A stretch of DNA of 64,000 nt from Mycobacterium sp. Aquia_213 (lineage in GTDB: Bacteria; Actinomycetota; Actinomycetes; Mycobacteriales; Mycobacteriaceae), in NCBI RefSeq assembly GCF_026625985.1, contig NZ_CP113116.1, positions 1,488,001 to 1,552,000 of the forward strand, read 5' to 3'. The notes under the pieces were generated by a model. It was not told where the DNA came from, ran no database searches, and worked only from the letters and a program-made list of their open reading frames with translations. Of the stretch, positions 7,908-16,614 are shown piece after piece; the first letter of the stretch is position 1; each line of letters opens with the position of its first letter. The translations under genes and the position numbers were made by a program.

Positions 7908-9661
7908 TGCGTGCCACCGGATCGTAAGGCGCCGACCGACTGCGAGTCGGCGAATTCCGCGTAGGTGGTGCAATCGGCCAGCAGTGACTCGTGGGTGCCC
8001 GATCCCACCATTTTCCCGTTGTCGACCACGATGATCTGGTCGGCCTGCGCTGCCGTCGAAATACGCTGTGTGACAACGATGATGGTGGCTCCACCGGAGA
8101 TCTCGTGCAGTGCGGCCCGGACGTGCGCGTCGGTGTGCACGTCGAGCGCGGAGAACGCGTCGTCGAACAGGTAGATCGCCGGGCGCCGAATGACTGCCCG
8201 GGCAATCGCGAGCCGTTGCCGCTGGCCGCCCGAGAAATTCATTCCGGCCTGGGCGACGCGCATCTGTAACCCGTCGGCGTGCGACCGGACGAATTCGTCG
8301 GCGGCGCCCACTCGCAACGCTTCCCACATCTCCTCGTCGGTCACCACCTGGCCGGGGGCCGCGCCCATTCGCAGGTTCTCCGCCACGGTGCCGGAGAAGA
8401 GGTACCCGCGTTGTGGGACCAGGCCGATCGCCGACCACAGCCGCTCGGTGTCGTAGTCGCGGACGTCGAGGTCGTCGAGCAGGACCGCGCCGTCGGTCAC
8501 GTCGTAAAGGCGGCAGATCAGCGACACCAGCGTCGATTTTCCCGAACCGGTGCTGCCGACGACCGCGGTGGTGGTTCCGGGCCGCGCGGTCAACGAGATA
8601 TCTTGCAGCACAGGGCGATCAGCGCCCGGATAGGTGAATGTCGCACCGTCCAGGCGGACGACGCCGGTGATCCCCGCGCTCGGAAGCCTGGGGTGTTGCG
8701 GGCTGGCGATAGCGGGACGGGTGGACAGCACCTCGGTGATCCGCTCGGCGCACACCGACGCCCGCGGCAGCACCACCAATGTCATCGTCGCCATCAATAC
8801 GGCCATCAGGATCTGGGTGAAATAAGCCAGGAAAGCGGTCAGCGAGCCGACCTGCATCTGGCCGCGATCGATGCGCAGCCCGCCGAACCAGATCAGCGCG
8901 ACGCTGGAGACGTTGATGGTCAGCGTGGTCACCGGCAGCATCAGCGCTTGCCAGTTGCCCGCCGTCAGGGACGCATTCGACAGTGCGGTGTTGGCGCGAG
9001 AAAACCGTTCGCGCTCAAAGCTTTCGCGGGTGAACGCCCGGACTACCCGCACCCCGGACAGCTGGTCGCGCATCACCCGGTTGATGCCATCGATCAGTGC
9101 TTGCATGCTGCGGAACAGCGGCAGCATGTGCGACATGATCCAGTAATTCGCGACGGCCAGCACCGGGACGCTGACCAGTAACAGCCACGTCAGCGCGGCC
9201 TCTTGATGGATGGCCATGAAGATTCCGCCGATGCACATGATCGGCGCGGTGATCAGTACCGTGCCCGTCATCTGAACCAGGTACTGGATCTGCCGGACAT
9301 CGTTGGTGCTGCGGATGAGCAGCGTCGGCGCGCCGAATCGGGCGGTCTCGGGCTCGGAGAAGGTGGTGACCTGTTCGAACATCGCCAGGCGCAGGTCGCG
9401 GCCGAACCCCATCCCGGTTCGCGACCCGAAGTAGGTGGCCCCGATCGAGCACAGCACCTGCAGCCCGGTGACCGCCAGCATCACCATGCCGAGCCGGACG
9501 ATCGTCGAGGTGTCGCCCTTGGCGACGCCTTCATCGATGATCGCGGCGTTGACCGTCGGCAGGTACAGCGTCGCCAGCGTGCTGATCAGTTGAAGCGCCA
9601 TCAGCACCGCCACCAGCCGGCGGTACGGCCGGATGTACTGGCGCAGCAGTGCCAGAAGCAT
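7904..9661 (-). CDS. ABC exporter half-transporter with degenerate Walker B (Rv1273c-type)
   Basis: Protein of 585 residues; start ATG 9661 gives the MLLALLRQYIRPYRRL N-terminus typical of this family, although the frame is open to 9739. Six-helix membrane domain, then ATPase domain with Walker A GSTGSGKST, signature FSGGQRQR and Walker B IYLFDDAFSALD. The residue after the Walker B aspartate is Asp instead of the catalytic Glu, and the H-loop position reads VTQRIST (Gln for His). This half therefore has a degenerate hydrolysis site, while its partner (6003-7907) is consensus there but has a degenerate signature. That pattern is typical of heterodimeric exporters with one working site. Confidence 0.92.
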   Translation of the reverse strand: MLLALLRQYIRPYRRLVAVLMALQLISTLATLYLPTVNAAIIDEGVAKGDTSTIVRLGMVMLAVTGLQVLCSIGATYFGSRTGMGFGRDLRLAMFEQVTTFSEPETARFGAPTLLIRSTNDVRQIQYLVQMTGTVLITAPIMCIGGIFMAIHQEAALTWLLLVSVPVLAVANYWIMSHMLPLFRSMQALIDGINRVMRDQLSGVRVVRAFTRESFERERFSRANTALSNASLTAGNWQALMLPVTTLTINVSSVALIWFGGLRIDRGQMQVGSLTAFLAYFTQILMAVLMATMTLVVLPRASVCAERITEVLSTRPAIASPQHPRLPSAGITGVVRLDGATFTYPGADRPVLQDISLTARPGTTTAVVGSTGSGKSTLVSLICRLYDVTDGAVLLDDLDVRDYDTERLWSAIGLVPQRGYLFSGTVAENLRMGAAPGQVVTDEEMWEALRVGAADEFVRSHADGLQMRVAQAGMNFSGGQRQRLAIARAVIRRPAIYLFDDAFSALDVHTDAHVRAALHEISGGATIIVVTQRISTAAQADQIIVVDNGKMVGSGTHESLLADCTTYAEFADSQSVGALRSGGTQ

Positions 9662-9846
9662 TTGGTAACTGTCGCATACGGCACGCGTCGCGGCGCTGAG
9701 CACCGCCGGCCGGTTGGGTGCGCGTGCGGCGTCCGGCAAACACTTTGAAATGCCTGCTCAGGTGGCGCGTCGGTGGTTGACCCGCTGGGCTGCCGCTACA
9801 GTGCATCGTGTGGACCAGCAACAGGCTGAGCAGAAGCAGCGTAGCG

Positions 9847-10398
9847 GTGCGTCGTAATCTCACGGCGCTAGCCCTTGCGGCCATCACGATCTTTATCCCG
9901 GTGGTTGCGGGCTGCTCGAGTTCCGGCGACAACAAGGCGGGCGGCACGTCGTCGACGACGCCGGGCAACGCCGAGGGCCACCACGGACCGATGTTTCCGC
10001 AGTGCGGCGGCATCGGCGACCAGGCGGTTGCCGAGCTGACCAAGGTGAGCGGGCTGACCAACACGGCGCGGAATTCCGTGGGCTGCCAGTGGCTCGCCGG
10101 CGGCGGCATCCTGGGCCCGCACTTCTCCTTTTCCTGGTACCGCGGCAGCCCGATCGGCCGTGAGCGCAAGACCGAGGAGCTGTCGCGCGCCAGCGTCGAA
10201 GACATCAATATCAACGGCCACAGCGGTTTCATCGCTGTCGGCAACGAGCCGAACCTGGGTGACTCGCTGTGCGAGGTCGGCATTCAGTTCCAGGACGACT
10301 TCATCGAGTGGTCGATCAGCTTCAGTCAAAAGCCCTTCCCGCCGCCGTGTGACATCGCCAAAGAACTGACTCGTCAATCGATTGCGAATTCGAAATGA
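9847..10398 (+). CDS. lprB: Lipoprotein LprB
   Basis: Protein of 183 residues with a type II signal peptide (RRNLTALALAAITIFIPVVAGC, lipidated Cys about residue 23) and the DUF3558-type mycobacterial lipoprotein pattern: FPQCGGIGDQAVAELTKVSG, NSVGCQWLAGGG, SFSWYRGSPIGRER, LCEVGIQF. I chose GTG 9847 because it gives a signal peptide of normal length; GTG 9808 in the same frame would add 13 residues and cannot be excluded, and neither has a good ribosome-binding site. It lies divergent from the ABC exporter and is overlapped by lprC, so the two lipoproteins are probably made together. Role unknown. Confidence 0.88.
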   Translation: MRRNLTALALAAITIFIPVVAGCSSSGDNKAGGTSSTTPGNAEGHHGPMFPQCGGIGDQAVAELTKVSGLTNTARNSVGCQWLAGGGILGPHFSFSWYRGSPIGRERKTEELSRASVEDININGHSGFIAVGNEPNLGDSLCEVGIQFQDDFIEWSISFSQKPFPPPCDIAKELTRQSIANSK

Positions 10399-10943
10399 TG
10401 ACCAGACGTGTCCGGACGGCGCTGGTCGTCTTGATCAGCGCGCTGGTGCTGGTGACCGGCTGTTCGAGGTCGATCGGCGGTAACGCGGTCAAGGCAGGTG
10501 CCGGCGGCGTCCCGCGCAATAACAATTCCCAGCAGCAGTACCCCAACCTGCTCAAGGAATGCGAGGTCCTGACCAGCGACATCCTGGCCAAGACGGTGGG
10601 CGCCGACCCGCTCGACATCCAGAGCACGTTCGTCGGTGCGATCTGCCGGTGGCAGGCGGCCAACCCGGCCGGCCTGATCGACATCACCCGCTTCTGGTTC
10701 GAGCAGGGCAGCCTGAGCGAAGAACGTAAGGTCGCCGACTTCCTGCATTACAAAGTGGAGACCCGAACGATCGCCGGTGTGAGTTCGATCGTGATGCGCC
10801 CGGACGACCCGAACGGCGCCTGTGGTGTGGCCAGCGACGCGGCTGGTGTCGTCGGTTGGTGGGTCAACCCGCAAGCACCCGGTATCGATGCGTGCGGGCA
10901 GGCCCTCAAGCTGATGGAGCTGACGCTCTCGACGAACTCTTAG
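10395..10943 (+). CDS. lprC: Lipoprotein LprC
   Basis: Protein of 182 residues, start ATG 10395 overlapping the lprB stop (ATGATG; 10398 is an equally possible start). Type II signal peptide TALVVLISALVLVTGC with lipobox LVTGC. The mature part (LLKECEVLTSDILAKTVG, AICRWQAANPAGLIDITRFWFEQGSL, NGACGVASDAAGVVGWWVNPQ) is of the DUF3558 lipoprotein family, like LprB, suggesting an old duplication. Envelope-anchored, function unknown. Confidence 0.9.
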   Translation: MMTRRVRTALVVLISALVLVTGCSRSIGGNAVKAGAGGVPRNNNSQQQYPNLLKECEVLTSDILAKTVGADPLDIQSTFVGAICRWQAANPAGLIDITRFWFEQGSLSEERKVADFLHYKVETRTIAGVSSIVMRPDDPNGACGVASDAAGVVGWWVNPQAPGIDACGQALKLMELTLSTNS

Positions 10944-10949
10944 CGGGGT

Positions 10950-11453
10950 TCAGCGCGGGACGTGGAAGTCGATCAACGCGGCGCCGCCTGGTTGCAGGTC
11001 TTTCCAGTCGCCGGTGAGGCTCAGCACCGCGATCGCCGATGTCGCGAATTTCTCCGAAATACGTTGCACCGCATCCTCGTCAGTGCCTTCGGCACCCGCA
11101 AGGCCGAGCGCCAGGGACGACACGGTCGGCTCGTGCCCGACGACGAGCAGGGTGTCGACGCCGTCGGCAACCTCGTTGATTTCGTCGATCATCGTGCCCG
11201 GGGTGGTGTCGTAGAGCCGCTCGCGGTATTGCACGGGGGCGTCGATGCCGGTGTTGGCCAGGGTCTCGCGGGCGCGGGTGGCCGTCGAGCACAGCACGGC
11301 GTCGATGCGGGGTTGATTGGCGCGCAGCCAGTCACCGCCGATCCCCGCTTCCCGGATGCCGCGGGTGGCCAGCGGCCGGTCGTGGTCCACGACGCCGGGC
11401 GGGTATCCAGACTTCGCGTGCCGCATCAGCAGCAGGGTGCGCTCTCCAGTCAC
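10950..11453 (-). CDS. SixA-type histidine phosphatase (Rv1276c-type)
   Basis: About 167 residues. The histidine phosphatase motif RHA (LLLMRHAKSGYP) opens the domain, with the second catalytic His in VVGHEPT and conserved DHDRPLATRG, CSTATRARET. SixA family members remove phosphate from phosphohistidine or small substrates. The frame is open to 11537; I chose GTG 11453 (VTGERTLLLMRHAK) by analogy with the family, where RHA lies within the first dozen residues; GTG 11462 is the alternative. It converges on lprC with a 6-bp gap. Substrate unknown. Confidence 0.82.
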   Translation of the reverse strand: MTGERTLLLMRHAKSGYPPGVVDHDRPLATRGIREAGIGGDWLRANQPRIDAVLCSTATRARETLANTGIDAPVQYRERLYDTTPGTMIDEINEVADGVDTLLVVGHEPTVSSLALGLAGAEGTDEDAVQRISEKFATSAIAVLSLTGDWKDLQPGGAALIDFHVPR

Positions 11454-11661
11454 GCGACTCACGCTAATCAGTCCGGAAGGATGCGCGCGACCCGGCACGC
11501 GCGACAGCGGCCGGAGCCGTGCCAGGAGCGGTGCCACGTTCCGCGCGCCTGCGACATCACTTCACCATTGGGGAGTCGGGGCATACGCTCGCATCGTTGT
11601 GCCTCGAGTGTTCCACAGGAGGTGAACCCCCTAGTCCGCTCGACAGGAAAGACTATCGAAA

Positions 11662-12462
11662 TTGGAAAATGAAAGAATTCTGTACAGTGCATGTCCACTG
11701 TGCGACTCCGTTGATATCCGCCCAGCGTTGACCATAAGTTGCAGCGGCCATGCGATGTGGCGAGCGCCATTGGAGCCATCAATGTCTTGGGTGACGTGCG
11801 GGCAGTGTGAACATATATTCACTGAAGGATATTTTACTGACGAGGCATTAAGTATACTGTTCGAGAACACGTTACATCGACAAGTGGTCGGCACCGATCT
11901 AGAATTCAACCGACTTATTTCAGCAAAGCTGGTAGACCGAGTGGTTGCCAAACTCGGATCGCCAAACAGCAGGCTGTGGCTCGACGTTGGATTCGGCAAC
12001 GGATCGCTGCTGATGACCGCCGATGAGTTCGGCTTTGAGGTGTTTGGCGTCGATTTGCGAAAAAAGAATGTCGAGGACATCCGCGACTTCGGGATTTCCG
12101 CCTATCACGGCACCCTGGAATCCGCGGCGGAAAATGTCGCGTTCGAGTCGAAGCCAACGGTCATCAGTATGGCCGATGTTGTCGAACACGAGCCGTTTCC
12201 GCGAGATGTTCTGCGTTGTGCGAGGAGCCTGATATGCGATCCCGGTATTTTGCTAATTTCCATGCCAAACGCGAGTGCACCACTGTGGCGCTACCTGAAT
12301 GCGAGCAATCAAAACGCCTACTGGCGCGAGATTGAACATTACCACAACTTCACGCGGGAAACGCTCTATGCTGAATTGGAAAAGGCTGGATTCAGGCCAT
12401 TGCATTACGCTGTTAGCGACCGATATCGTTGTGGCATGGAAATCCTGGCGGAGCCGGTATGA
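11662..12462 (+). CDS. Class I SAM-dependent methyltransferase with N-terminal zinc-ribbon-like motif
   Basis: Protein of 266 residues starting at TTG 11662, with AGGAAAG about 11 nt upstream. Two CxxC pairs (C11/C14 in CPLC, C46/C49 in CGQC) suggest a zinc-binding N-terminal domain. The SAM-binding glycine loop is LWLDVGFGNGSLL (105-117), followed by an acidic end of strand two (VFGVDLRKK), then MADVVEHEP and a C-terminal HYHNFTRETL. This order is that of Methyltransf_23/C-methyltransferase-like enzymes that modify sugars or secondary metabolites; the acceptor is unknown. The gene is visibly richer in A+T than both neighbours and is absent from the H37Rv order I recall, so recent acquisition is likely. 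Confidence 0.75.
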   Translation: MENERILYSACPLCDSVDIRPALTISCSGHAMWRAPLEPSMSWVTCGQCEHIFTEGYFTDEALSILFENTLHRQVVGTDLEFNRLISAKLVDRVVAKLGSPNSRLWLDVGFGNGSLLMTADEFGFEVFGVDLRKKNVEDIRDFGISAYHGTLESAAENVAFESKPTVISMADVVEHEPFPRDVLRCARSLICDPGILLISMPNASAPLWRYLNASNQNAYWREIEHYHNFTRETLYAELEKAGFRPLHYAVSDRYRCGMEILAEPV

Positions 12463-12782
12463 AATCCTGAAGGTATTTAGTGAATAGCGGCAGTCCTTAA
12501 TCGGCCAGAGCGGCTCGAACGCAGCGCTCTTCGGACGTCCCGCGGCAAAGGACACGCCGTGGCCCCTGGGTGGTACTGGGCGAAACGGACGCGGGGCGAA
12601 ACTTCTGGCGATCCCGGTCAGCCGGTGCCGGTCGATCGATGTTCGGTCGGTGTCAAACGGCTGTGGCATCCGGGTTCGGACCGCGCGAAGGCATGCCGAT
12701 GCAGGTCCCAAGAGTTGTCGGTCAACCCACCTAGACTTCGCGGTGCCTTGATAGCCACGTCATTTCCGAAGGGGGCGCCGGG
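12463..12782. other. Intergenic region between the methyltransferase and the SbcD-like gene
   Basis: About 320 bp. The first 20-30 bases are still A+T-richer, then composition returns to normal. Open frames here have no recognisable protein character, and I see no RNA gene or clear repeat. It should contain the promoter of the gene starting at 12783, which has GGGGGCGCCGGG upstream rather than a clean ribosome-binding site. Confidence 0.5.
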
Positions 12783-13949
12783 ATGCGATTCCTGCACACC
12801 GCCGACTGGCAGTTGGGCATGACACGACACTTCCTGGCCGGTGACGCCCAGCCGCGATACTCGGCCGCCCGGCGCGACGCGGTGGCCGGCCTGGGCGCCC
12901 TCGCGGCCGAGGTGGGCGCCGAGTTCGTCGTCGTCGCGGGTGACGTCTTCGAACACAACCAGCTCGACCCGAAGGTGATCGGGCAGTCGCTGGAAGCCAT
13001 GCGCGCCATCGGTATTCCGGTCTACCTGTTGCCCGGCAACCACGACCCGCTCGACGCGTCGTCGGTCTTCACCAGCGCGCTATTCTCCCGGGAATGCCCG
13101 GACAATGTCATCGTGCTCGATCACCCCGGTCCGCATCAGGTGCAGCCGGGCGTCGAGATCGTCGCTGCGCCATGGCGGTCCAAGGCCCCGACCACCGACC
13201 TGGTCGCCGAAGTCCTCGAGGGGCTTGACGCCGGCGCCGTCACCCGGGTGCTCGTCGCGCACGGCGGCGTCGACGTGCTCGACCCCGATCGCGACAAGCC
13301 GTCGCTGATTCGGCTGGCCGGGCTCGAAGAGGCCCTGACCCGCGGCGCGGTCCACTATGCGGCGCTGGGGGATAAGCACTCGCTCACCCAGGTCGGCGAG
13401 AGCGGCCGGGTCTGGTACTCGGGATCGCCGGAAGTGACGAATTTCGATGACGTCGAATCCAACCCGGGTCACGTCCTCGTTGTCGACATCGACGAAGCCA
13501 ACGCGGTATCCGTGACGCCACGGCACGTGGGCCACTGGCGGTTTGTCACCCTGCACCGTCAGGTCGACACCAGCCGCGACATCGCCGACCTGGACCTGAA
13601 TCTCGATCTGATGACCGAGAAGGACCGCACCGTGATCCGCCTGGCGCTGACGGGTTCGTTGACGGTCACCGATCGGGCCGCGCTGGATGCGTGCCTGGAT
13701 CGATACGGACGGCTATTCGCCCACCTGCGCACCTGGGAACGCCACACTGACCTGGCGGTGATACCGGCCGACGGCGAGTTCACCGATCTCGGCATCGGCG
13801 GATTCGCCGCCGCGGCCGTCGAAGAGCTGGTGGCCGCGGCACGCGGGGACGACACCGAATCCGCGACCGACGCCCAGGCCGCGCTGGCACTCCTGCTGCG
13901 CCTCACCGCATCGACAGAAGTGCGGCCTGCCGACCGGAGGTCGGCATGA
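12783..13949 (+). CDS. SbcD/Mre11-like DNA repair phosphoesterase (Rv1277-type)
   Basis: Protein of 388 residues with a calcineurin-like metallophosphoesterase domain: metal ligands in FLHTADWQLG, VAGDVFEHNQ, LPGNHDPLD, VAHGGVD and the histidine in ALGDKHS. This order is that of the nuclease subunit SbcD/Mre11. The last four bases overlap the start of the ATPase partner at 13946 (ATGA), so the pair is an operon encoding a two-subunit nuclease-ATPase complex acting on DNA ends. It is not the same as the main sbcCD family by sequence feel, being shorter at the C-terminus. Confidence 0.88.
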   Translation: MRFLHTADWQLGMTRHFLAGDAQPRYSAARRDAVAGLGALAAEVGAEFVVVAGDVFEHNQLDPKVIGQSLEAMRAIGIPVYLLPGNHDPLDASSVFTSALFSRECPDNVIVLDHPGPHQVQPGVEIVAAPWRSKAPTTDLVAEVLEGLDAGAVTRVLVAHGGVDVLDPDRDKPSLIRLAGLEEALTRGAVHYAALGDKHSLTQVGESGRVWYSGSPEVTNFDDVESNPGHVLVVDIDEANAVSVTPRHVGHWRFVTLHRQVDTSRDIADLDLNLDLMTEKDRTVIRLALTGSLTVTDRAALDACLDRYGRLFAHLRTWERHTDLAVIPADGEFTDLGIGGFAAAAVEELVAAARGDDTESATDAQAALALLLRLTASTEVRPADRRSA

Positions 13950-16567
13950 AGCTGCACCGGCTGGTCCTGACGAACTACCGCGGAATCCGGCACCGCGAGA
14001 TCGATTTTCCCGATCACGGCGTGGTTGTGGTGAGCGGCGCCAACGAGATTGGCAAGTCGTCGATGATCGAGGCGCTGGACCTGCTGCTGGAATCCAGGGA
14101 CCGCTCGACGAAAAAGGAAGTCAAGCAGGTCAAGCCGACCAACAGCGACGTCGGCTCCGAGGTGACCGCCGAAATCAGCAGCGGCACTTACCGTTTCATA
14201 TACCGCAAGCGCTTCCACAAGAAGTGCGAGACCGAATTGACCGTGCTGGCGCCGCGCCGCGAGCAACTGACCGGCGACGAAGCCCACGAACGGGTCCGCA
14301 GCATGCTCGCGGAGACAGTGGACAACGACCTGTGGCACGCCCAGCGCGTGCTGCAGTCCACATCGACTGCCGCGGTGGATCTTTCCGGATGCGACGCGCT
14401 TTCCCGCGCGCTCGATGTCGCTGCGGGTGACGAGGCGGCGCTGTCCGGGAACGAGCCGTTGCTCATCGAGCGGATCGACGCCGAGTACGCGCGCTACTTC
14501 ACCCCCACCGGACGTCCCACCGGGGAATGGGCCACGGCCATCACGCGACTGACCGACGCCGACAGTGCGGTCGCGGAGTGCACGGCGGCGGTCGCCGAAG
14601 TCGACGACCGGGTGCGGCGCCATGCCGTGCTGACCGAACAAGTCGCCGAGCTCTCCCAACTGCGGCTCGCGGCCGGTCCGCGGTTGGCCGTGGCGCAGGC
14701 CGCGGCCGACAAGGCCGCGGAGCTCACCCGCCAAGCGCGAGAAGCCAAGCTGGTCGCGGCCGCCGCCGCGGCGACCAGCGCCGCCGCCACCGCCGCGCAC
14801 AACGGCCGGTTACGCCTGGTCGCCGAGATCGAAACTCGCACAGCGGCTGTCGCGGCCGCCGACGCGGAAGCGCAACAAGCCGCCGCCGCGCAGACGGCAG
14901 CGCAGGCCGAGGCCGAGACGGCCGGTTCGGCACTGCAGGAGGCCACGCAGGTTCTGGCCGACCTGCAGCGCCGGGTCGCATCCGCCCGCCGCACCGTCGA
15001 CCAGCTCGCCGAGCGCGAGGAGATCGACCGGTTGAGCGCCCGGCTGGCCAAGACCGACGCCGCGCTGCGAGAGCGTGACCAACTCACCACGGAGCTTTCC
15101 ACGGTCGTGCTCACCGACGAGCTGCTACGCCGAATCGAAAGCGCCGCAGCGGCGGTCGATCGCGCCGGCGACCAGCTGACAATGGTCTCGGCGGCGGTCG
15201 AGTTCACCGCCGTGGCCGACATCGAGCTTGCGGTCGGCGAACAACGGGTGTCGTTGTCGGCCGGCCAAACGTGGTCGACGACGGCCACCGGTCCCACCGA
15301 GGTCGAGGTCCCCGGTGTCCTCACCGCGCGGATAACTCCCGGCGCGACCGCGCTCGATGTTCAGGCGAAATATGCTGCGGCACAACAAGAGCTGACGGCA
15401 GCATTGGCCGAAGGTAAGGTCGCCGACCTCGCCGCGGCCCGATTGGCCGACCAACATCGCCGCGAATTGCAGAGCAGCCGCGACCAATTGATCGCGACGC
15501 TGTCCGGCCTATGCGGCGATGAGGACGTCGAGCAACTCCGGGGGCGGCTGGCGCAGCTGCGAGCCGGCCAACCCGCCGGGCCCGAGCTGTTCGCCACCGA
15601 TATCGCTTCCGCCCGTGTCGAACTCGATGCCGTGCGGGCCGCTAGCCTGGCCGCCGAAACCGAATGCGAGTCCCGCCGCCGGACCGCGGCGGCAGCCGAC
15701 TCCCGGCTGGCCGAGACCTCAACCCGGGCAACACTTTTGCTCAACGAAACGGCAACCCAGCGGGTCGAGCTGGGCAGAGACACCGATCAGCTGGCGCAGG
15801 AGCGAGTCTCGGTGGGTGACGAAGACCTGGCGTCGTCGGCGGATGCCGGACAGCGGGCCGCCACAACCGCCGAGCGCCGGGCCGCCGAACTGGACGAAGA
15901 ATTGGCCGCCGCGGCGCCCGACGCGGTGACCGCCGAATTGGCCGCGGCCAGACAGGCCGCCGAGTCGCTGGGCGCTCGCTACGAGGACGCTGCCCGGATG
16001 TTGCGCGAACTCACCATCGAACTCTCGGTCTTCGGTAGCGAGGGCCGTCAGGGCAAGCTCGACGCCGCGGAGATCGAGCGCGAGCACGCCGCCAGTCAGC
16101 ACACCCGGATCGGCGGCCGGGCCCGCGCCGCGGAGCTGCTGCGTTCGGTGATGGCCCGCCATCGCGACACCACCCGGCTGGGGTATGTCGAGCCCTACCG
16201 CACCGAATTGCAGCGACTCGGTCGTCCGGTGTTCGGGCCCAGCTTCGAGGTGGACGTCGACACCGACTTGTGTATCCGCAGCCGAACCCTCGATGGCGTC
16301 ACGGTGCCCTACGACTCCCTATCTGGCGGGGCCAAGGAGCAACTCGGGATCCTGGCGCGGTTGGCCGGTGCCGCCCTGGTCGCCAAGGAGGACTCCGTTC
16401 CGGTTGTGGTCGACGACGCACTCGGGTTCACCGACCCCGACCGGCTGGCCAAGATGGGCGAGGTGTTCGACACGGTGGGCGCTCAGGGCCAAGTGATTGT
16501 GTTGACGTGCAGTCCCGATCGTTACGACAGCGTGAAAGGTGCGCACCGTATCGATCTCAATGTGTAG
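13946..16567 (+). CDS. SbcC/RecF-like SMC-type ATPase (Rv1278-type)
   Basis: Protein of 873 residues. N-terminal ATPase half with Walker A SGANEIGKSSMIE; a long Ala/Glu/Arg-rich coiled coil through the middle (about 200-700); C-terminal half with ABC signature YDSLSGGAKEQLG and Walker B VPVVVDDALGFTD. This is the architecture of Rad50/SbcC-type ATPases that bridge DNA ends, although no clear CxxC zinc hook is visible at the coiled-coil apex. It starts by ATGA overlap with the SbcD-like nuclease gene, and the two products should act as one complex. Length is close to the H37Rv protein as I recall it. Confidence 0.88.
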   Translation: MKLHRLVLTNYRGIRHREIDFPDHGVVVVSGANEIGKSSMIEALDLLLESRDRSTKKEVKQVKPTNSDVGSEVTAEISSGTYRFIYRKRFHKKCETELTVLAPRREQLTGDEAHERVRSMLAETVDNDLWHAQRVLQSTSTAAVDLSGCDALSRALDVAAGDEAALSGNEPLLIERIDAEYARYFTPTGRPTGEWATAITRLTDADSAVAECTAAVAEVDDRVRRHAVLTEQVAELSQLRLAAGPRLAVAQAAADKAAELTRQAREAKLVAAAAAATSAAATAAHNGRLRLVAEIETRTAAVAAADAEAQQAAAAQTAAQAEAETAGSALQEATQVLADLQRRVASARRTVDQLAEREEIDRLSARLAKTDAALRERDQLTTELSTVVLTDELLRRIESAAAAVDRAGDQLTMVSAAVEFTAVADIELAVGEQRVSLSAGQTWSTTATGPTEVEVPGVLTARITPGATALDVQAKYAAAQQELTAALAEGKVADLAAARLADQHRRELQSSRDQLIATLSGLCGDEDVEQLRGRLAQLRAGQPAGPELFATDIASARVELDAVRAASLAAETECESRRRTAAAADSRLAETSTRATLLLNETATQRVELGRDTDQLAQERVSVGDEDLASSADAGQRAATTAERRAAELDEELAAAAPDAVTAELAAARQAAESLGARYEDAARMLRELTIELSVFGSEGRQGKLDAAEIEREHAASQHTRIGGRARAAELLRSVMARHRDTTRLGYVEPYRTELQRLGRPVFGPSFEVDVDTDLCIRSRTLDGVTVPYDSLSGGAKEQLGILARLAGAALVAKEDSVPVVVDDALGFTDPDRLAKMGEVFDTVGAQGQVIVLTCSPDRYDSVKGAHRIDLNV

Positions 16568-16595
16568 GACCCGGGGGTCGTCCCGTCTTACACTC

Positions 16596-16610
16596 ACCCC
16601 GAAACGGGGT
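16596..16610. other. Short hairpin between the SbcC-like and GMC genes
   Basis: Inverted repeat ACCCCG-AAA-CGGGGT, 29 nt after the stop at 16567 and 4 nt before the ATG at 16615. It may end transcription of the upstream operon or mask the start of the next gene. Six-bp stem only. Confidence 0.35.
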
Positions 16611-16614
16611 GTAA

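Noticed and set aside
12559..12822. Short open frame upstream of the SbcD-like gene
   Set aside because: Trp/Arg/Pro/Cys-rich composition without protein character, overlapping the start of the real gene in another frame.
13559..14800. Long open frame on the minus strand, over the SbcD-like and SbcC-like genes
   Set aside because: Antisense shadow in G+C-rich DNA; Arg/Gly-rich with no domain, and two well-supported genes lie on the other strand. The same holds for long antisense frames at 17410-19026, 34694-36163, 59673-60614 and 61067-62416.
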